DNA of 64,000 nt from Ochrobactrum sp. RH2CCR150 (lineage in GTDB: Bacteria; Pseudomonadota; Alphaproteobacteria; Rhizobiales; Rhizobiaceae), in NCBI GenBank assembly GCA_014138095.1, contig JACGXE010000012.1:62001-126000 (forward strand), given 5' to 3'. The position numbers and the translations under genes were made by a program. Below, piece after piece: positions 9,245 through 17,052 of the stretch (position 1 is its first letter; each line of letters begins with the position of its first letter). Below the pieces are notes generated by a model. That model did not search any database. It was not told the origin of the DNA and saw only the letters and a program-made list of their open reading frames with translations.

Positions 9245-10073
9245 ACCGGATAGCCGTAACAGCGAAATGGGCCTTGTCGTCGTCGGCGCTGGTGGCCGCA
9301 TGGGCCAGACCCTCATCCGGACGATCCAGTCGATTGATGGTGCCAAACTCGCTGGCGCCATCGAGCGCCCCGGCTCGCCGCTGATCGGCAAGGACGCCGG
9401 TGAAGTGGCCGGTGTCGGCGCGCTTGGCGTCACCATCACCGATGATCCGCTGCCGGTTTTCGCCAAGGCGCAAGGCGTGCTCGACTTCACAAGCCCCGCC
9501 GCCAGCGTCGCCTTTGCCGGTCTCGCAGCGCAAGCCCGCATCGTCCATGTCATCGGCACTACCGGCTGCTCGGCGGAAGACGAAGAGAAGTTCCGCGCCG
9601 CCGCCCGCCATGCCACCATCGTCAAGTCGGGCAATATGAGCCTCGGCGTCAATCTGCTCGCCGTCATGGTGCAGAAGGCTGCGCAGGCGCTCGGTCCGGA
9701 GGATTTCGACATCGAAGTTCTCGAAATGCATCACAAGCACAAGGTGGATGCGCCAAGCGGCACCGCCCTCCTTCTCGGCAAGGCGGCAGCCGAAGGCCGC
9801 GGCATCAGCCTTGAAGACAACAGCGTGCGGGCGCGTGACGGCTATACCGGCCCCCGCACGGAAGGCACCATCGGCTTTGCCACGCTGCGCGGCGGCTCGG
9901 TAATCGGCGACCATTCGGTGATTCTCGCTGGCCCCGGCGAACGCATTGTGCTGTCGCACCACGCCGAGGACCGCACCATCTTCGCACGCGGCGCGGTGAA
10001 GGCCGCACTCTGGGCTTATGGCAAGAAGCCCGGCCTCTATTCCATGCTCGACGTGCTCGGGCTGAACGACTGA
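9234..10073 (+). CDS. dapB: 4-hydroxy-tetrahydrodipicolinate reductase
   Basis: DapB catalyses the NAD(P)H-dependent reduction step of lysine and diaminopimelate synthesis, needed for both protein and peptidoglycan. The protein (279 residues from 9234) has the dinucleotide motif G-A-G-G-R-M-G-Q near residue 18, D-F-T-S-P in the middle, and the substrate/catalytic signature [13 protein letters not shown] near 164-177. An AGGAGGA ribosome site (9223-9229) sits ahead of the ATG at 9234; a second ATG 33 bases on (M-G-L-V-V-V) starts the fold proper and could also be used. It overlaps the ABC exporter gene and is followed at once by gpmA. Confidence 0.94.
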   Translation: MTGEPDSRNSEMGLVVVGAGGRMGQTLIRTIQSIDGAKLAGAIERPGSPLIGKDAGEVAGVGALGVTITDDPLPVFAKAQGVLDFTSPAASVAFAGLAAQARIVHVIGTTGCSAEDEEKFRAAARHATIVKSGNMSLGVNLLAVMVQKAAQALGPEDFDIEVLEMHHKHKVDAPSGTALLLGKAAAEGRGISLEDNSVRARDGYTGPRTEGTIGFATLRGGSVIGDHSVILAGPGERIVLSHHAEDRTIFARGAVKAALWAYGKKPGLYSMLDVLGLND

Positions 10074-10098
10074 TCCTTCCACCAACGGAGCATTGCAT

Positions 10099-10719
10099 AT
10101 GTCTCGTACTCTCGTCCTGGTTCGCCATGGCCAAAGCGAATGGAACCTGAAGAATCTTTTCACCGGCTGGCGCGATCCGGGCCTGACCGAACAGGGCCAT
10201 GCCGAAGCCAAGGCCGCAGGCCAGCGCCTCAAGGCTGCGGGCCTGAAATTCGACATCGCCTATACGTCGGTGCTGAGCCGCGCACAGACCACCTGCCAGC
10301 ACATTCTGGATGAGTTGGGCCAGTCGGGCCTTGAAACCATCCGCGATCAGGCTCTGAACGAGCGCGACTATGGCGATCTCTCCGGTCTCAACAAGGACGA
10401 TGCCCGCGCCAAGTGGGGCGAAGAGCAGGTCCATGTCTGGCGCCGTTCCTATGACGTGCCTCCTCCGGGCGGCGAAAGCCTGAAGGATACGGGCGCGCGC
10501 GTCTGGCCTTATTATCTGCATCAGATCCAGCCGCACGTGCTGCGCGGCGAGAGCGTTCTGGTGGCTGCACACGGCAATTCGCTGCGCGCGCTCATCATGG
10601 CGCTCGACGGCCTGACGCCGGAACAGATTCTCAAGCAGGAACTGAATACAGGCGTGCCGATCATTTACCGGCTTAATGCTGATTCGACTGTGGCCTCTAA
10701 GGAAATTCTGGAAGCCTGA
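10099..10719 (+). CDS. gpmA: 2,3-bisphosphoglycerate-dependent phosphoglycerate mutase
   Basis: GpmA interconverts 3- and 2-phosphoglycerate in lower glycolysis and gluconeogenesis. The 206-residue protein is the short form typical of alphaproteobacteria, about 40 residues less than E. coli GpmA. Visible features are [10 protein letters not shown] with the phospho-acceptor His10, [21 protein letters not shown], and the second catalytic His in A-H-G-N-S-L-R-A near 156. The ATG at 10099 is preferred to a TTG six bases upstream. It lies 25 bases after dapB and is closed by a perfect 10-bp hairpin. Confidence 0.95.
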   Translation: MSRTLVLVRHGQSEWNLKNLFTGWRDPGLTEQGHAEAKAAGQRLKAAGLKFDIAYTSVLSRAQTTCQHILDELGQSGLETIRDQALNERDYGDLSGLNKDDARAKWGEEQVHVWRRSYDVPPPGGESLKDTGARVWPYYLHQIQPHVLRGESVLVAAHGNSLRALIMALDGLTPEQILKQELNTGVPIIYRLNADSTVASKEILEA

Positions 10720-10740
10720 CACGCAGTTGGCAGCAAATTT

Positions 10741-10772
10741 ATCGGGCGCGACACCGCGCCCGATGGCGTTTT
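10741..10772 (+). terminator. Hairpin terminator after gpmA
   Basis: ATCGGGCGCG (10741-10750) pairs perfectly with CGCGCCCGAT (10755-10764) around ACAC. The T-tract is short (TTTT at 10769-10772). Confidence 0.65.
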
Positions 10773-10865
10773 CAACACGGAAAACGGACAGCTTGAAAAA
10801 AAGCTCACTGAATTTCGAAAACGCGATTGACAGAGGCAAGCTGACCCCTTAGATGGGTCCTCGTC

Positions 10866-10952
10866 GCCCAGATGGCGGAATTGGTAGACGCACCAGCTTC
10901 AGGTGCTGGCGCTCGCAAGGGCGTGGAGGTTCGAGTCCTCTTCTGGGCACCA
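10866..10952 (+). tRNA. tRNA-Leu (anticodon CAG)
   Basis: The 7-bp acceptor GCCCAGA (10866-10872) pairs with TCTGGGC (10942-10948), followed by A and an encoded CCA (10950-10952). The anticodon arm is CCAGC-TTCAGGT-GCTGG with CAG in the loop. A long variable arm and the GGTTCGAGTCC T-arm are present, as expected for a class II leucine tRNA. Confidence 0.95.
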
Positions 10953-10994
10953 TTCCTAAGTCTTCGAACCACTACCAAGGTTCAGAAGCACCCC

Positions 10995-11021
10995 AAAAAG
11001 CCCGCGCAAGCGGGCTTTTTT
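10995..11021 (+). terminator. Rho-independent terminator after tRNA-Leu
   Basis: AGCCCGC (10999-11005) pairs with GCGGGCT (11010-11016) around GCAA, flanked by A's on the left and TTTTTT on the right (11016-11021), so it could work in both directions. Confidence 0.88.
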
Positions 11022-11085
11022 GCTATCCGGGCCTATCGCATGCCCCGTGCGGCCAAAGCCCGGCCTGAGCTTCAGGAAAACAGAT

Positions 11086-11709
11086 ATGCAGTTCACTTCC
11101 GCAGATCGCGACGCCTTTTTCGAGCTTCTGAAATGGCGGCGGGACGTACGTCATTTTCGAGGCGACCCGATAGACGAAACGATGATTCAAGCACTGCGGC
11201 AGGCGATGGATTATGCGCCCTCTGTCGGCAATGCGCGGCCCTGGCGCGTCTTCGCCGTGGAAAGCCTTGAGAAGCGTCAGGCAGTCCACGATGCGTTCAG
11301 GCAAGCCAATCGCAAAGCAGCACAGATTTACGACGGCGCACGCGCCGAGGCCTATCGTGACCTGAAACTGGAGGGGCTTGCCGTCGCCCCGTTGCAGCTT
11401 GCCATCTTCACGGAAACGGAACCGGCGGAAGGGCATGGCCTCGGGCGACAGTCGATGGCTTCCACGCTGGAGCAAAGCACGGCTATGGCCGTGCAAAATC
11501 TCAACCTCGCAGCCCGGTCGCTGGGCCTCGGTGTCGGCATGGTGTCTATACTCGACCCGGTGGCCATGGAACGGCTTTTCGACGTGCCGGCGAACTGGCG
11601 TTTCAGCCTTTATCTGTGCGTCGGCTGGCCGAGCTTCACCGACGACACGCCGCTGCTGCACAAATGCGGCTGGCAGGAAAACAGCAGGACCGACTGGCGC
11701 CCCTGCTGA
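11086..11709 (+). CDS. bluB: 5,6-dimethylbenzimidazole synthase
   Basis: BluB cannibalises reduced FMN with oxygen to make 5,6-dimethylbenzimidazole, the lower ligand of cobalamin. The 207-residue protein belongs to the nitroreductase-like fold: W-R-R-D-V-R-H-F-R-G near residue 14 binds the flavin phosphate, A-P-S-V-G-N-A-R-P-W-R near 45 is the BluB-specific loop, and Q-S-T-A-M-A-V-Q-N-L-N-L-A-A is the dimer helix. Start ATG 11086, preceded by AGGAAAA. No cobalamin riboswitch could be recognised in the 64 bases between the upstream terminator and the start. Together with QueG it shows the cell makes and uses B12. Confidence 0.92.
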   Translation: MQFTSADRDAFFELLKWRRDVRHFRGDPIDETMIQALRQAMDYAPSVGNARPWRVFAVESLEKRQAVHDAFRQANRKAAQIYDGARAEAYRDLKLEGLAVAPLQLAIFTETEPAEGHGLGRQSMASTLEQSTAMAVQNLNLAARSLGLGVGMVSILDPVAMERLFDVPANWRFSLYLCVGWPSFTDDTPLLHKCGWQENSRTDWRPC

Positions 11710-11715
11710 TGTACT

Positions 11716-12042
11716 CTAAGAGCAGAAGCCCGACCCCAGCCAGGTTCCTCCGTTCGTGTAATACACGTTGAGGACTTCCCGCTCTGCAAAAACGCTGAGC
11801 GGCCCCTTATTATTCAGCAAGGCAAACAGTGTTTCCTCGGTAAACGGAACGCTGACCCGCTCAAGGTATAGCGCCCTCGAACGATGCTGCGGACGGCTGG
11901 GCCAAACGACGACCATTTCTTCGATTTCGTTCAATGTTCTCTGGATTGCAGCTTCGGCTTCTGCCAAGTCCACATAGAACGCATCATCCCATTCCGGCAT
12001 AACGTCATCGGTGATTGCATAGAAACTGAGCATTTTCGTCAC
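11716..12042 (-). CDS. Hypothetical protein, 108 residues
   Basis: I do not recognise this family. The product is acidic and soluble, with no signal or membrane segment: it begins M-T-K-M-L-S-F-Y-A-I-T-D-D, has a long helix around residues 26-44 (E-A-E-A-A-I-Q-R-T-L-N-E-I-E-E) and ends in a Gly/Tyr-rich G-G-T-W-L-G-S-G-F-C-S. A GGAG site lies just upstream on this strand (complement of about 12048-12052). Codon use is like its neighbours. It is convergent with bluB, six bases apart. The frame is likely real because it is well composed and has a ribosome site, but function is unknown. Confidence 0.6.
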   Translation of the reverse strand: MTKMLSFYAITDDVMPEWDDAFYVDLAEAEAAIQRTLNEIEEMVVVWPSRPQHRSRALYLERVSVPFTEETLFALLNNKGPLSVFAEREVLNVYYTNGGTWLGSGFCS

Positions 12043-12617
12043 GATCGGTCTCCACCCCGGTGCACTCTCGCGGTACGCCCCCGCGTTGTGCCCTTCGATC
12101 TTTGGTGATCAGGGTGTTCGTAACCGCACTGTAACGGTCCCACGACCTTTAGCTTCAGAGAAGCCTGGACATACGTCGCAGGCACCCTGACCATAAAGGA
12201 CGAAGGTTCGGCATCTTTTGGCGACACCAGCCATACAGTGTGGGGCTACGACACCCCAGACCGCCGCGTAGCGGTCCATCACTAGGCGTAGAGGATTTCG
12301 GACAGCTTGTCACACGCAAAATCTGCCAAGCGACAGGCTTCTGCCGGATGATCGCAACACACTGTGAAACAAGCGAAATCGATGGCTGGATAACCATGGC
12401 AACCATACGATATCTCTGTTTTAGAATGAAGTAATATTCAACAGTTCGGCGGCATCGTTTGTGCCGTTTCCGCCAAGGCCTATGCGCTGTCACATTCGCA
12501 CGCCAAGCGCCCTATCGATTTGTTTTCAATCGTATTTCAGGACACAAAACCGCTTCGCACTTTTGTTGGAAATGCTTTATATCCAAAGATTAAGCAATTC
12601 CGTTGGAGCAAGTGTTG
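12043..12617. other. 575-base gap without a convincing gene
   Basis: Short frames exist on both strands but read as low-complexity basic peptides without ribosome sites. The right 180 bases become AT-rich and should hold the promoter of the hydrolase at 12618. No tRNA or clear terminator is seen here. Confidence 0.5.
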
Positions 12618-14312
12618 ATGCGCGCCTTCGTTCTCGCCCTTTTTCGCGGCACCTCGTCATTCTGCGCGACCGGACTGGCGTTCGGCACCCTGTTCTTTGC
12701 CGCAGCGCTGACGCCGAGCCTTATTCCGCGCACCTATGTCATTCAGGGTGCGCTGTGCGGGCTGGTCTTCGCAATCGGCTATGGCATCGGCGTGCTTTTC
12801 GGTGCGCTGTGGCGCTATCTCGAACTGCCGGAAATACAAGGGCGCAAGCGCGCTATCCTGAAAATCGTCGTCGGCATTGTCTGCCTCGCCGTGGCGCTGA
12901 TCGCCCTTCGTTCATCCGCTGGCTGGCAGAACTCGATCCGCACGGCAATGGATATGCCGCCGGTGCCTTCCGCCTATCCCGCCACGCTGACCGCGATTGC
13001 CATTGCTGTCTTTCTGGTACTGCTGATCATCGCCCGTATCCTCATTCGCATCGGCCGCTATTTCTCGGCGAAGATGCGCCGCATCATGCCGAGGCGCGTT
13101 GCAAACGTCATTGCGGCTTCGGTGACGGCTTTTCTGATCTGGACCGTAGCCAATGGCGTGTTGATCAATACGGCCTTCAAATCGCTTGATGCGTCGTTCA
13201 AGCGCTACGACTCCCTGATGGAGCCGGACCGCGTGCAGCCATCCTCTCCCGACAAGACCGGCAGTGCCGCGTCCCTGATCAATTGGGAGGATCTGGGGCG
13301 CGCCGGGCGCGAATATGTCGCCACCGCGCCGACCGCAGCGGAGATTTCCGCCTTTACCGGACGCACGGCCATGGACCCGATCCGCGTCTATGCCGGGCTC
13401 AATGTCAGCCGGACGCCGCAGGAACGGGCGCAACAGGCGCTTGAAGAACTGAAGCGGCAGGGAGGTTTCGACCGGTCTGCGCTGGTGATCATCGTGCCGA
13501 CCGGTACGGGCTGGGTCGATCCCTCGGCCATGATCGGACTGGAATATCTGCGCGACGGTAACGTTGCCAGCATTGCCATGCAATATTCCTATCTGAACAG
13601 CCCGCTATCGCTGCTGTTCCAGCCCGAATATGGCGCGGAGTCAGCGCGCGCGCTGTTTGAAACGGTCTATGATTACTGGAAAAGCCTGCCCGTCGACAAA
13701 CGGCCGAAGATCTATCTGCATGGTCTGAGCCTCGGCGCTTTCAATTCGCAAAGCTCGGTATCGCTGTTTGAAATACTGGATGCGCCCCTGAATGGCGCCC
13801 TGTGGAGCGGCCCGCCCTTCCCCAGCGCGCTATGGCGCTCGCTGACGCGCAGCCGCAATACCGATACACCGGAATGGCTGCCTGTGGTGCGCGACGGCGC
13901 CTTCGTGCGCTTCATGAACCAGAATGGCGAAGCGCCCGGCAATGGCAACGAATGGGGCGTGATGCGCACGATCTATCTGCAATATGCCAGCGATGCCATC
14001 GTGTTCTTCAACAGTAGCATGTTCTATCGCGAGCCGGACTGGATGAAAGAGCCGCGCGGTCCCGATGTATCAGCCGATTTACGCTGGTATCCGATCGTGA
14101 CCGCGCTGCAACTGGTGGTCGACATGGCATTTGCCGACAGCGCGCCCATGGGGCATGGACATGTCTATGCCCCTGAGCATTATCTAGAAGCCTGGCGTGA
14201 CATAACCGGCGCCGAAAACTGGCAGAGCGACGATATCAACCGGCTGAAGCAATATCTGCGTCACAAGGTGGACGAAGGTAATGCCGAAGGGTTCGAGGAA
14301 CGCGGGGGCTAG
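12618..14312 (+). CDS. Alpha/beta-hydrolase family membrane protein
   Basis: A 564-residue protein with an N-terminal membrane region (about five helices in residues 10-195) and a large C-terminal hydrolase-like domain. The nucleophile elbow reads H-G-L-S-L-G-A-F at about residue 366-373. The architecture matches the family annotated in Pfam as alpha/beta-hydrolase with its own N-terminal partner domain (membrane-anchored, function unproven). The early S-L-I-P-R motif near residue 37 is typical of that N-domain. Start ATG 12618 follows TTGGAGC at 12603-12609. Substrate unknown; a lipid or ester at the membrane face is a guess from architecture. Confidence 0.82.
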   Translation: MRAFVLALFRGTSSFCATGLAFGTLFFAAALTPSLIPRTYVIQGALCGLVFAIGYGIGVLFGALWRYLELPEIQGRKRAILKIVVGIVCLAVALIALRSSAGWQNSIRTAMDMPPVPSAYPATLTAIAIAVFLVLLIIARILIRIGRYFSAKMRRIMPRRVANVIAASVTAFLIWTVANGVLINTAFKSLDASFKRYDSLMEPDRVQPSSPDKTGSAASLINWEDLGRAGREYVATAPTAAEISAFTGRTAMDPIRVYAGLNVSRTPQERAQQALEELKRQGGFDRSALVIIVPTGTGWVDPSAMIGLEYLRDGNVASIAMQYSYLNSPLSLLFQPEYGAESARALFETVYDYWKSLPVDKRPKIYLHGLSLGAFNSQSSVSLFEILDAPLNGALWSGPPFPSALWRSLTRSRNTDTPEWLPVVRDGAFVRFMNQNGEAPGNGNEWGVMRTIYLQYASDAIVFFNSSMFYREPDWMKEPRGPDVSADLRWYPIVTALQLVVDMAFADSAPMGHGHVYAPEHYLEAWRDITGAENWQSDDINRLKQYLRHKVDEGNAEGFEERGG

Positions 14313-14437
14313 CCCCAAGGAATTTGATCGTAACGGCTGTTGCAGTCATCTGAAAATCGACCGTAACAGCCCGGCTTTGAAAAGAATTTGGCGGCGGGCC
14401 AACCGTTGGCCGCCTTTTGAAACAAGCTCAAATGCTA

Positions 14438-14626
14438 TTATGCGGTTCCGCTATCCGAAACGGAAAGCGCCCGGTCACGCCATGCGCTGACGGCGGTACC
14501 CTGTGTCTGATTTTCGACGACGATGTGATGGCCTTCATAAATGCCGGAAGCAACCCACTGCTTCGCCGCTTTCTGATACACATCGATCGTAATTCCGAGT
14601 TGGTCTACCTTGGCTTGTGACAGCAT
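14438..14626 (-). CDS. Small hypothetical protein, 62 residues
   Basis: The frame M-L-S-Q-A-K-V-D-Q-L-G-I-T-I-D... runs to S-V-S-D-S-G-T-A. I chose the ATG at 14626 because GAGGGAA lies five to six bases upstream on this strand; the frame is open further up, to about 14701, with other ATGs. It is soluble, with an amphipathic helix in residues 15-28. I do not recognise the family. It stands alone between the hydrolase gene and a minus-strand esterase-like gene, so it probably has its own promoter in the AT-rich 14640-14800 stretch. Confidence 0.55.
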   Translation of the reverse strand: MLSQAKVDQLGITIDVYQKAAKQWVASGIYEGHHIVVENQTQGTAVSAWRDRALSVSDSGTA

Positions 14627-14841
14627 GTATTCCCTCATGAATGGTGAATATGAAAAGTGAAGTTGGAATATATAATCGATTTGACGACAGTCTGATGTCA
14701 CATTTTCGCTACCGGACTGTAATTTTCATAAAACACAATATTTTGAACAGCTTATGGCTGTATAAGCCCACATCGGGTTAATGCGGGTTTATTTAGAAGA
14801 ATTACCATGTTTACTTAATTGATTTATACTTGATGCTGAAT

Positions 14842-15930
14842 TCAATTTGCTTCTGCATCAAGCTGAAACATGACAAACTGAGTAAATTGTTCCGGATTGA
14901 AATTATTATCAGAAGCGATGACCACCGTTTTACGTCCGCCGATTGTCGGCCCAAAGGTGACCGACTCAATATTATCGATGTCGAGGCCGAAATCACCTTC
15001 CCCCAGCCGCAGGACAGCTTCCTTGGCCATCGGCGTTAGCGAGGCATCCTTGAGTGTCGCCATGCCGCTGATATCGGTCGCCCCGGCAAAACGTGCGCGG
15101 TAGAAATTGATCTGACTGCCGACGCCATGCGCATATGAGCGTTCGACCGTCAGCAGATCATCGCCCCAGGCGAGAAATTCCGACATGCCGTTGTCGTTCC
15201 AATAGGGCAGCTTGGTCGCCTTGGTGAAGATCGGCCCCGTATCATAGGCATATTCCGCCTTCACCGCGCCGGACAGAATATCGAAAGCGAGGATGCGGGC
15301 GCGGCTGCCTTTTTCCAGCGTTGCCTTGTCACCATCCTGAAGCAGCGCATTTTCCAGCCCGACAAGCAGCGTTTTGCCATCCGGCGAAAAGGTCAGGCTT
15401 TCAAAAGACAGATTGTCGCGAATGCCGCGCGTGCCATCGGCATTCGGGATGTAATAATCGGGCAAGGCAAATTCACGGATCAGGCTGCCATCGATGCGTG
15501 ATTCCCGCACGGCGGGTTTGCCGTTGCGGTCGCCTTCGCTGGTCCAGAACAGCGTTCCGGTGCCCGCATGAAAACGAATGGATTCCGGATCGACATCCTT
15601 GATCGCGAAGGGCTTGCCCTCGGCATTCAACAACGTGACGGTGGAGAGGATATCGACGCTGTGCAGCCCCTTTTCGTCAGCAACAATCTTGAGCGTATAG
15701 AACCGGGCTGGTGCCTTTTCGGAACGGTCGTCGGAAATGGCGTAGTAGATGTCATGCGCCGCATCATAGTCGAGACCGGATATGCCGCCGAACTCGACGC
15801 CTGCAATTTGTAGGCCGGTTGGCAGCACGATCTCCCCAAGCAGCGTGGGCTTTTTGAAATCCTGCGCGAAGGCCGCAGTCGTCAAAGAAACAACGGCGCA
15901 AAATGCTGCAACAAAAAGCGGAGACTTCAT
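14842..15930 (-). CDS. Esterase-like activity of phytase family protein (exported)
   Basis: A 362-residue exported protein. The signal peptide M-K-S-P-L-F-V-A-A-F...A-F-A-Q is cleaved near residue 22. The mature part looks like a beta-propeller: repeated strands around G-G-I-S-G-L-D-Y-D, Y-Y-A-I-S-D-D-R, D-P-E-S-I-R, N-L-S-F-E-S-L-T-F-S-P-D-G, D-I-D-N-I-E-S-V-T-F-G. These D-x-E-S and F-E-S-L signatures are typical of the esterase-like phytase-fold family (Pfam PF13449). The start at 15930 is the Met that begins the signal peptide. Actual activity (esterase or phosphatase) is unproven for this group. Confidence 0.82.
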   Translation of the reverse strand: MKSPLFVAAFCAVVSLTTAAFAQDFKKPTLLGEIVLPTGLQIAGVEFGGISGLDYDAAHDIYYAISDDRSEKAPARFYTLKIVADEKGLHSVDILSTVTLLNAEGKPFAIKDVDPESIRFHAGTGTLFWTSEGDRNGKPAVRESRIDGSLIREFALPDYYIPNADGTRGIRDNLSFESLTFSPDGKTLLVGLENALLQDGDKATLEKGSRARILAFDILSGAVKAEYAYDTGPIFTKATKLPYWNDNGMSEFLAWGDDLLTVERSYAHGVGSQINFYRARFAGATDISGMATLKDASLTPMAKEAVLRLGEGDFGLDIDNIESVTFGPTIGGRKTVVIASDNNFNPEQFTQFVMFQLDAEAN

Positions 15931-16028
15931 CAAACGCACCTTGGCCGGTTCACAAACAGAAAGCCTATCTGATAGCGGCAAGATTTGAAGCGTTCATGAC
16001 GGTGACATTTTCCGCCTTGCAACGGGAC

Positions 16029-16090
16029 GCATTTCCAGCAAAAGTATGGAATGGTTTTGTGTTTTCATAGGCGTAAAAACAAATAGTTAG
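16029..16090 (+). repeat. Degenerate copy of the GCATTTCCAGCAAAAGT repeat
   Basis: GCATTTCCAGCAAAAGT at 16029-16045 and GCGTAAAAACAAA at about 16071-16083 match the two conserved blocks of the better copies at 29113 and 57075, but the middle is diverged and the terminal GGAACCGCTCT palindrome is missing. Confidence 0.6.
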
Positions 16091-16139
16091 CAATAGATTA
16101 TGCGTTGTTTGTCTGGGTAGAACAACTAAGAGGCCCGCC

Positions 16140-16304
16140 ATGGAACAGCCCGATTACGACCGCGCATTCGGCGAGATTATCCGCTGGCTGAAGCAGGAAG
16201 GGTTGATCCTGCAAACCGATCTTGAGGGCAATACGGAGCTTTCCACCCGTGCCGAACGCATCGGCCGCAAAAGGCGGCGCGAGGCGGCGGCAACACAAGA
16301 ATAA
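16140..16304 (+). CDS. Small hypothetical protein, 54 residues
   Basis: ATG at 16140, nine bases after an AAGAGG ribosome site, opens M-E-Q-P-D-Y-D-R-A-F-G-E-I-I-R-W-L-K-Q-E and ends with a strongly basic tail (R-K-R-R-R-E) before TAA at 16302. It has an acidic helical N-half and basic C-half and no membrane segment. It lies 28 bases ahead of the lysoplasmalogenase-like gene in the same direction and may be cotranscribed. I do not recognise a family. The good ribosome site and normal codon use make it more likely real than chance. Confidence 0.55.
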   Translation: MEQPDYDRAFGEIIRWLKQEGLILQTDLEGNTELSTRAERIGRKRRREAAATQE

Positions 16305-16332
16305 ACCCACATCATAAATCGGGGGAGTTGAG

Positions 16333-17052
16333 ATGCGGCACAAGGGTCTGCTGGAATTCGGGCGGAATCGGACGCTCTATGGACTTTTCCTGTTCTGCGC
16401 GGTCTGCGCCATCGCGGGCAGTCTGCTGAGCTATAATGGCGAGACCTCTTTCTGGCGCTGGCTGCATTATCTCACCAAGCCGACCGCAACGCTGTTCCTG
16501 CTGGCGGCAGTGCTCTGTTCCGGCAAGCCGCGCTCGAAATCCTATGGCTTTGCCGTGGCCTTCGGCCTTGCCCTCGCGGCCCTTGGCGACTTTTTCCTGA
16601 TGCTGCCCGGCGACTATTTCATGGCCGGGCTGATCTGCTTTCTCATCACCCATTGCGCCTATATTTACGCCCTGTCGCGCCATACCCGCTTTGCACAGAA
16701 CAAGGGCGCCTTCGTCGTCTTCTCGCTTGCGGCATTTGCGGTGATTACCGGCCTTTGGACGGCACTGCCGGGGGCCATGAAAATCCCCGTCATCATCTAT
16801 GCCGCGGCTCTCGGCGTCATGGCCGCGCAGGCTTTCAGCCGGGCAACCGGCACGGAACCGGAAACACCGCAACACTATGCCGCCTGGCTGGCGGCACTGG
16901 GCGGTGTGTGTTTCATGGTCAGCGACACGCTGCTGGCCTATGACCGGTTTCGCTTCGATATTCCGCTGAGCGGGTTCTGGGTGCTCGCCACCTATTATGT
17001 GGCGCAGTTCCTGTTCGCCCGGTCGACGGAGGATTTCACCCATGAACGATAA
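16333..17052 (+). CDS. Lysoplasmalogenase-like (YhhN family) membrane protein
   Basis: A 239-residue inner-membrane protein with about eight helices. It shows the YhhN/TMEM86 family pattern: K-P-x-A-T-L at the end of the second helix (Y-L-T-K-P-T-A-T-L-F), A-L-G-D-F-F-L-M-L near residue 84 with the conserved Asp, and M-V-S-D-T-L-L-A near 195 with a second Asp, the probable active-site acids. Animal members hydrolyse the vinyl-ether bond of lysoplasmalogens; bacterial substrates are mostly unknown. GGGGGAG precedes the start. Its 3' end overlaps the aldehyde dehydrogenase by 11 bases. A vinyl-ether hydrolase releasing a fatty aldehyde next to an aldehyde dehydrogenase is a sensible pairing. 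Confidence 0.85.
   Translation: MRHKGLLEFGRNRTLYGLFLFCAVCAIAGSLLSYNGETSFWRWLHYLTKPTATLFLLAAVLCSGKPRSKSYGFAVAFGLALAALGDFFLMLPGDYFMAGLICFLITHCAYIYALSRHTRFAQNKGAFVVFSLAAFAVITGLWTALPGAMKIPVIIYAAALGVMAAQAFSRATGTEPETPQHYAAWLAALGGVCFMVSDTLLAYDRFRFDIPLSGFWVLATYYVAQFLFARSTEDFTHER

Noticed and set aside
11022..11085. Cobalamin riboswitch ahead of bluB
   Set aside because: The space between the tRNA terminator and the start is only 64 bases, too short for the class, and no B12-box is seen.
10853..11270. Frames running through tRNA-Leu, and similar ones through tRNA-Ser (31996) and tRNA-Gly (52185)
   Set aside because: They read through tRNA genes; the peptides (for example S-S-G-V-E-H-N-L) are typical tRNA translations.
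12039..12227. A 62-codon minus-strand frame in the gap after the 108-residue protein
   Set aside because: Basic low-complexity product, no ribosome site, no family resemblance.
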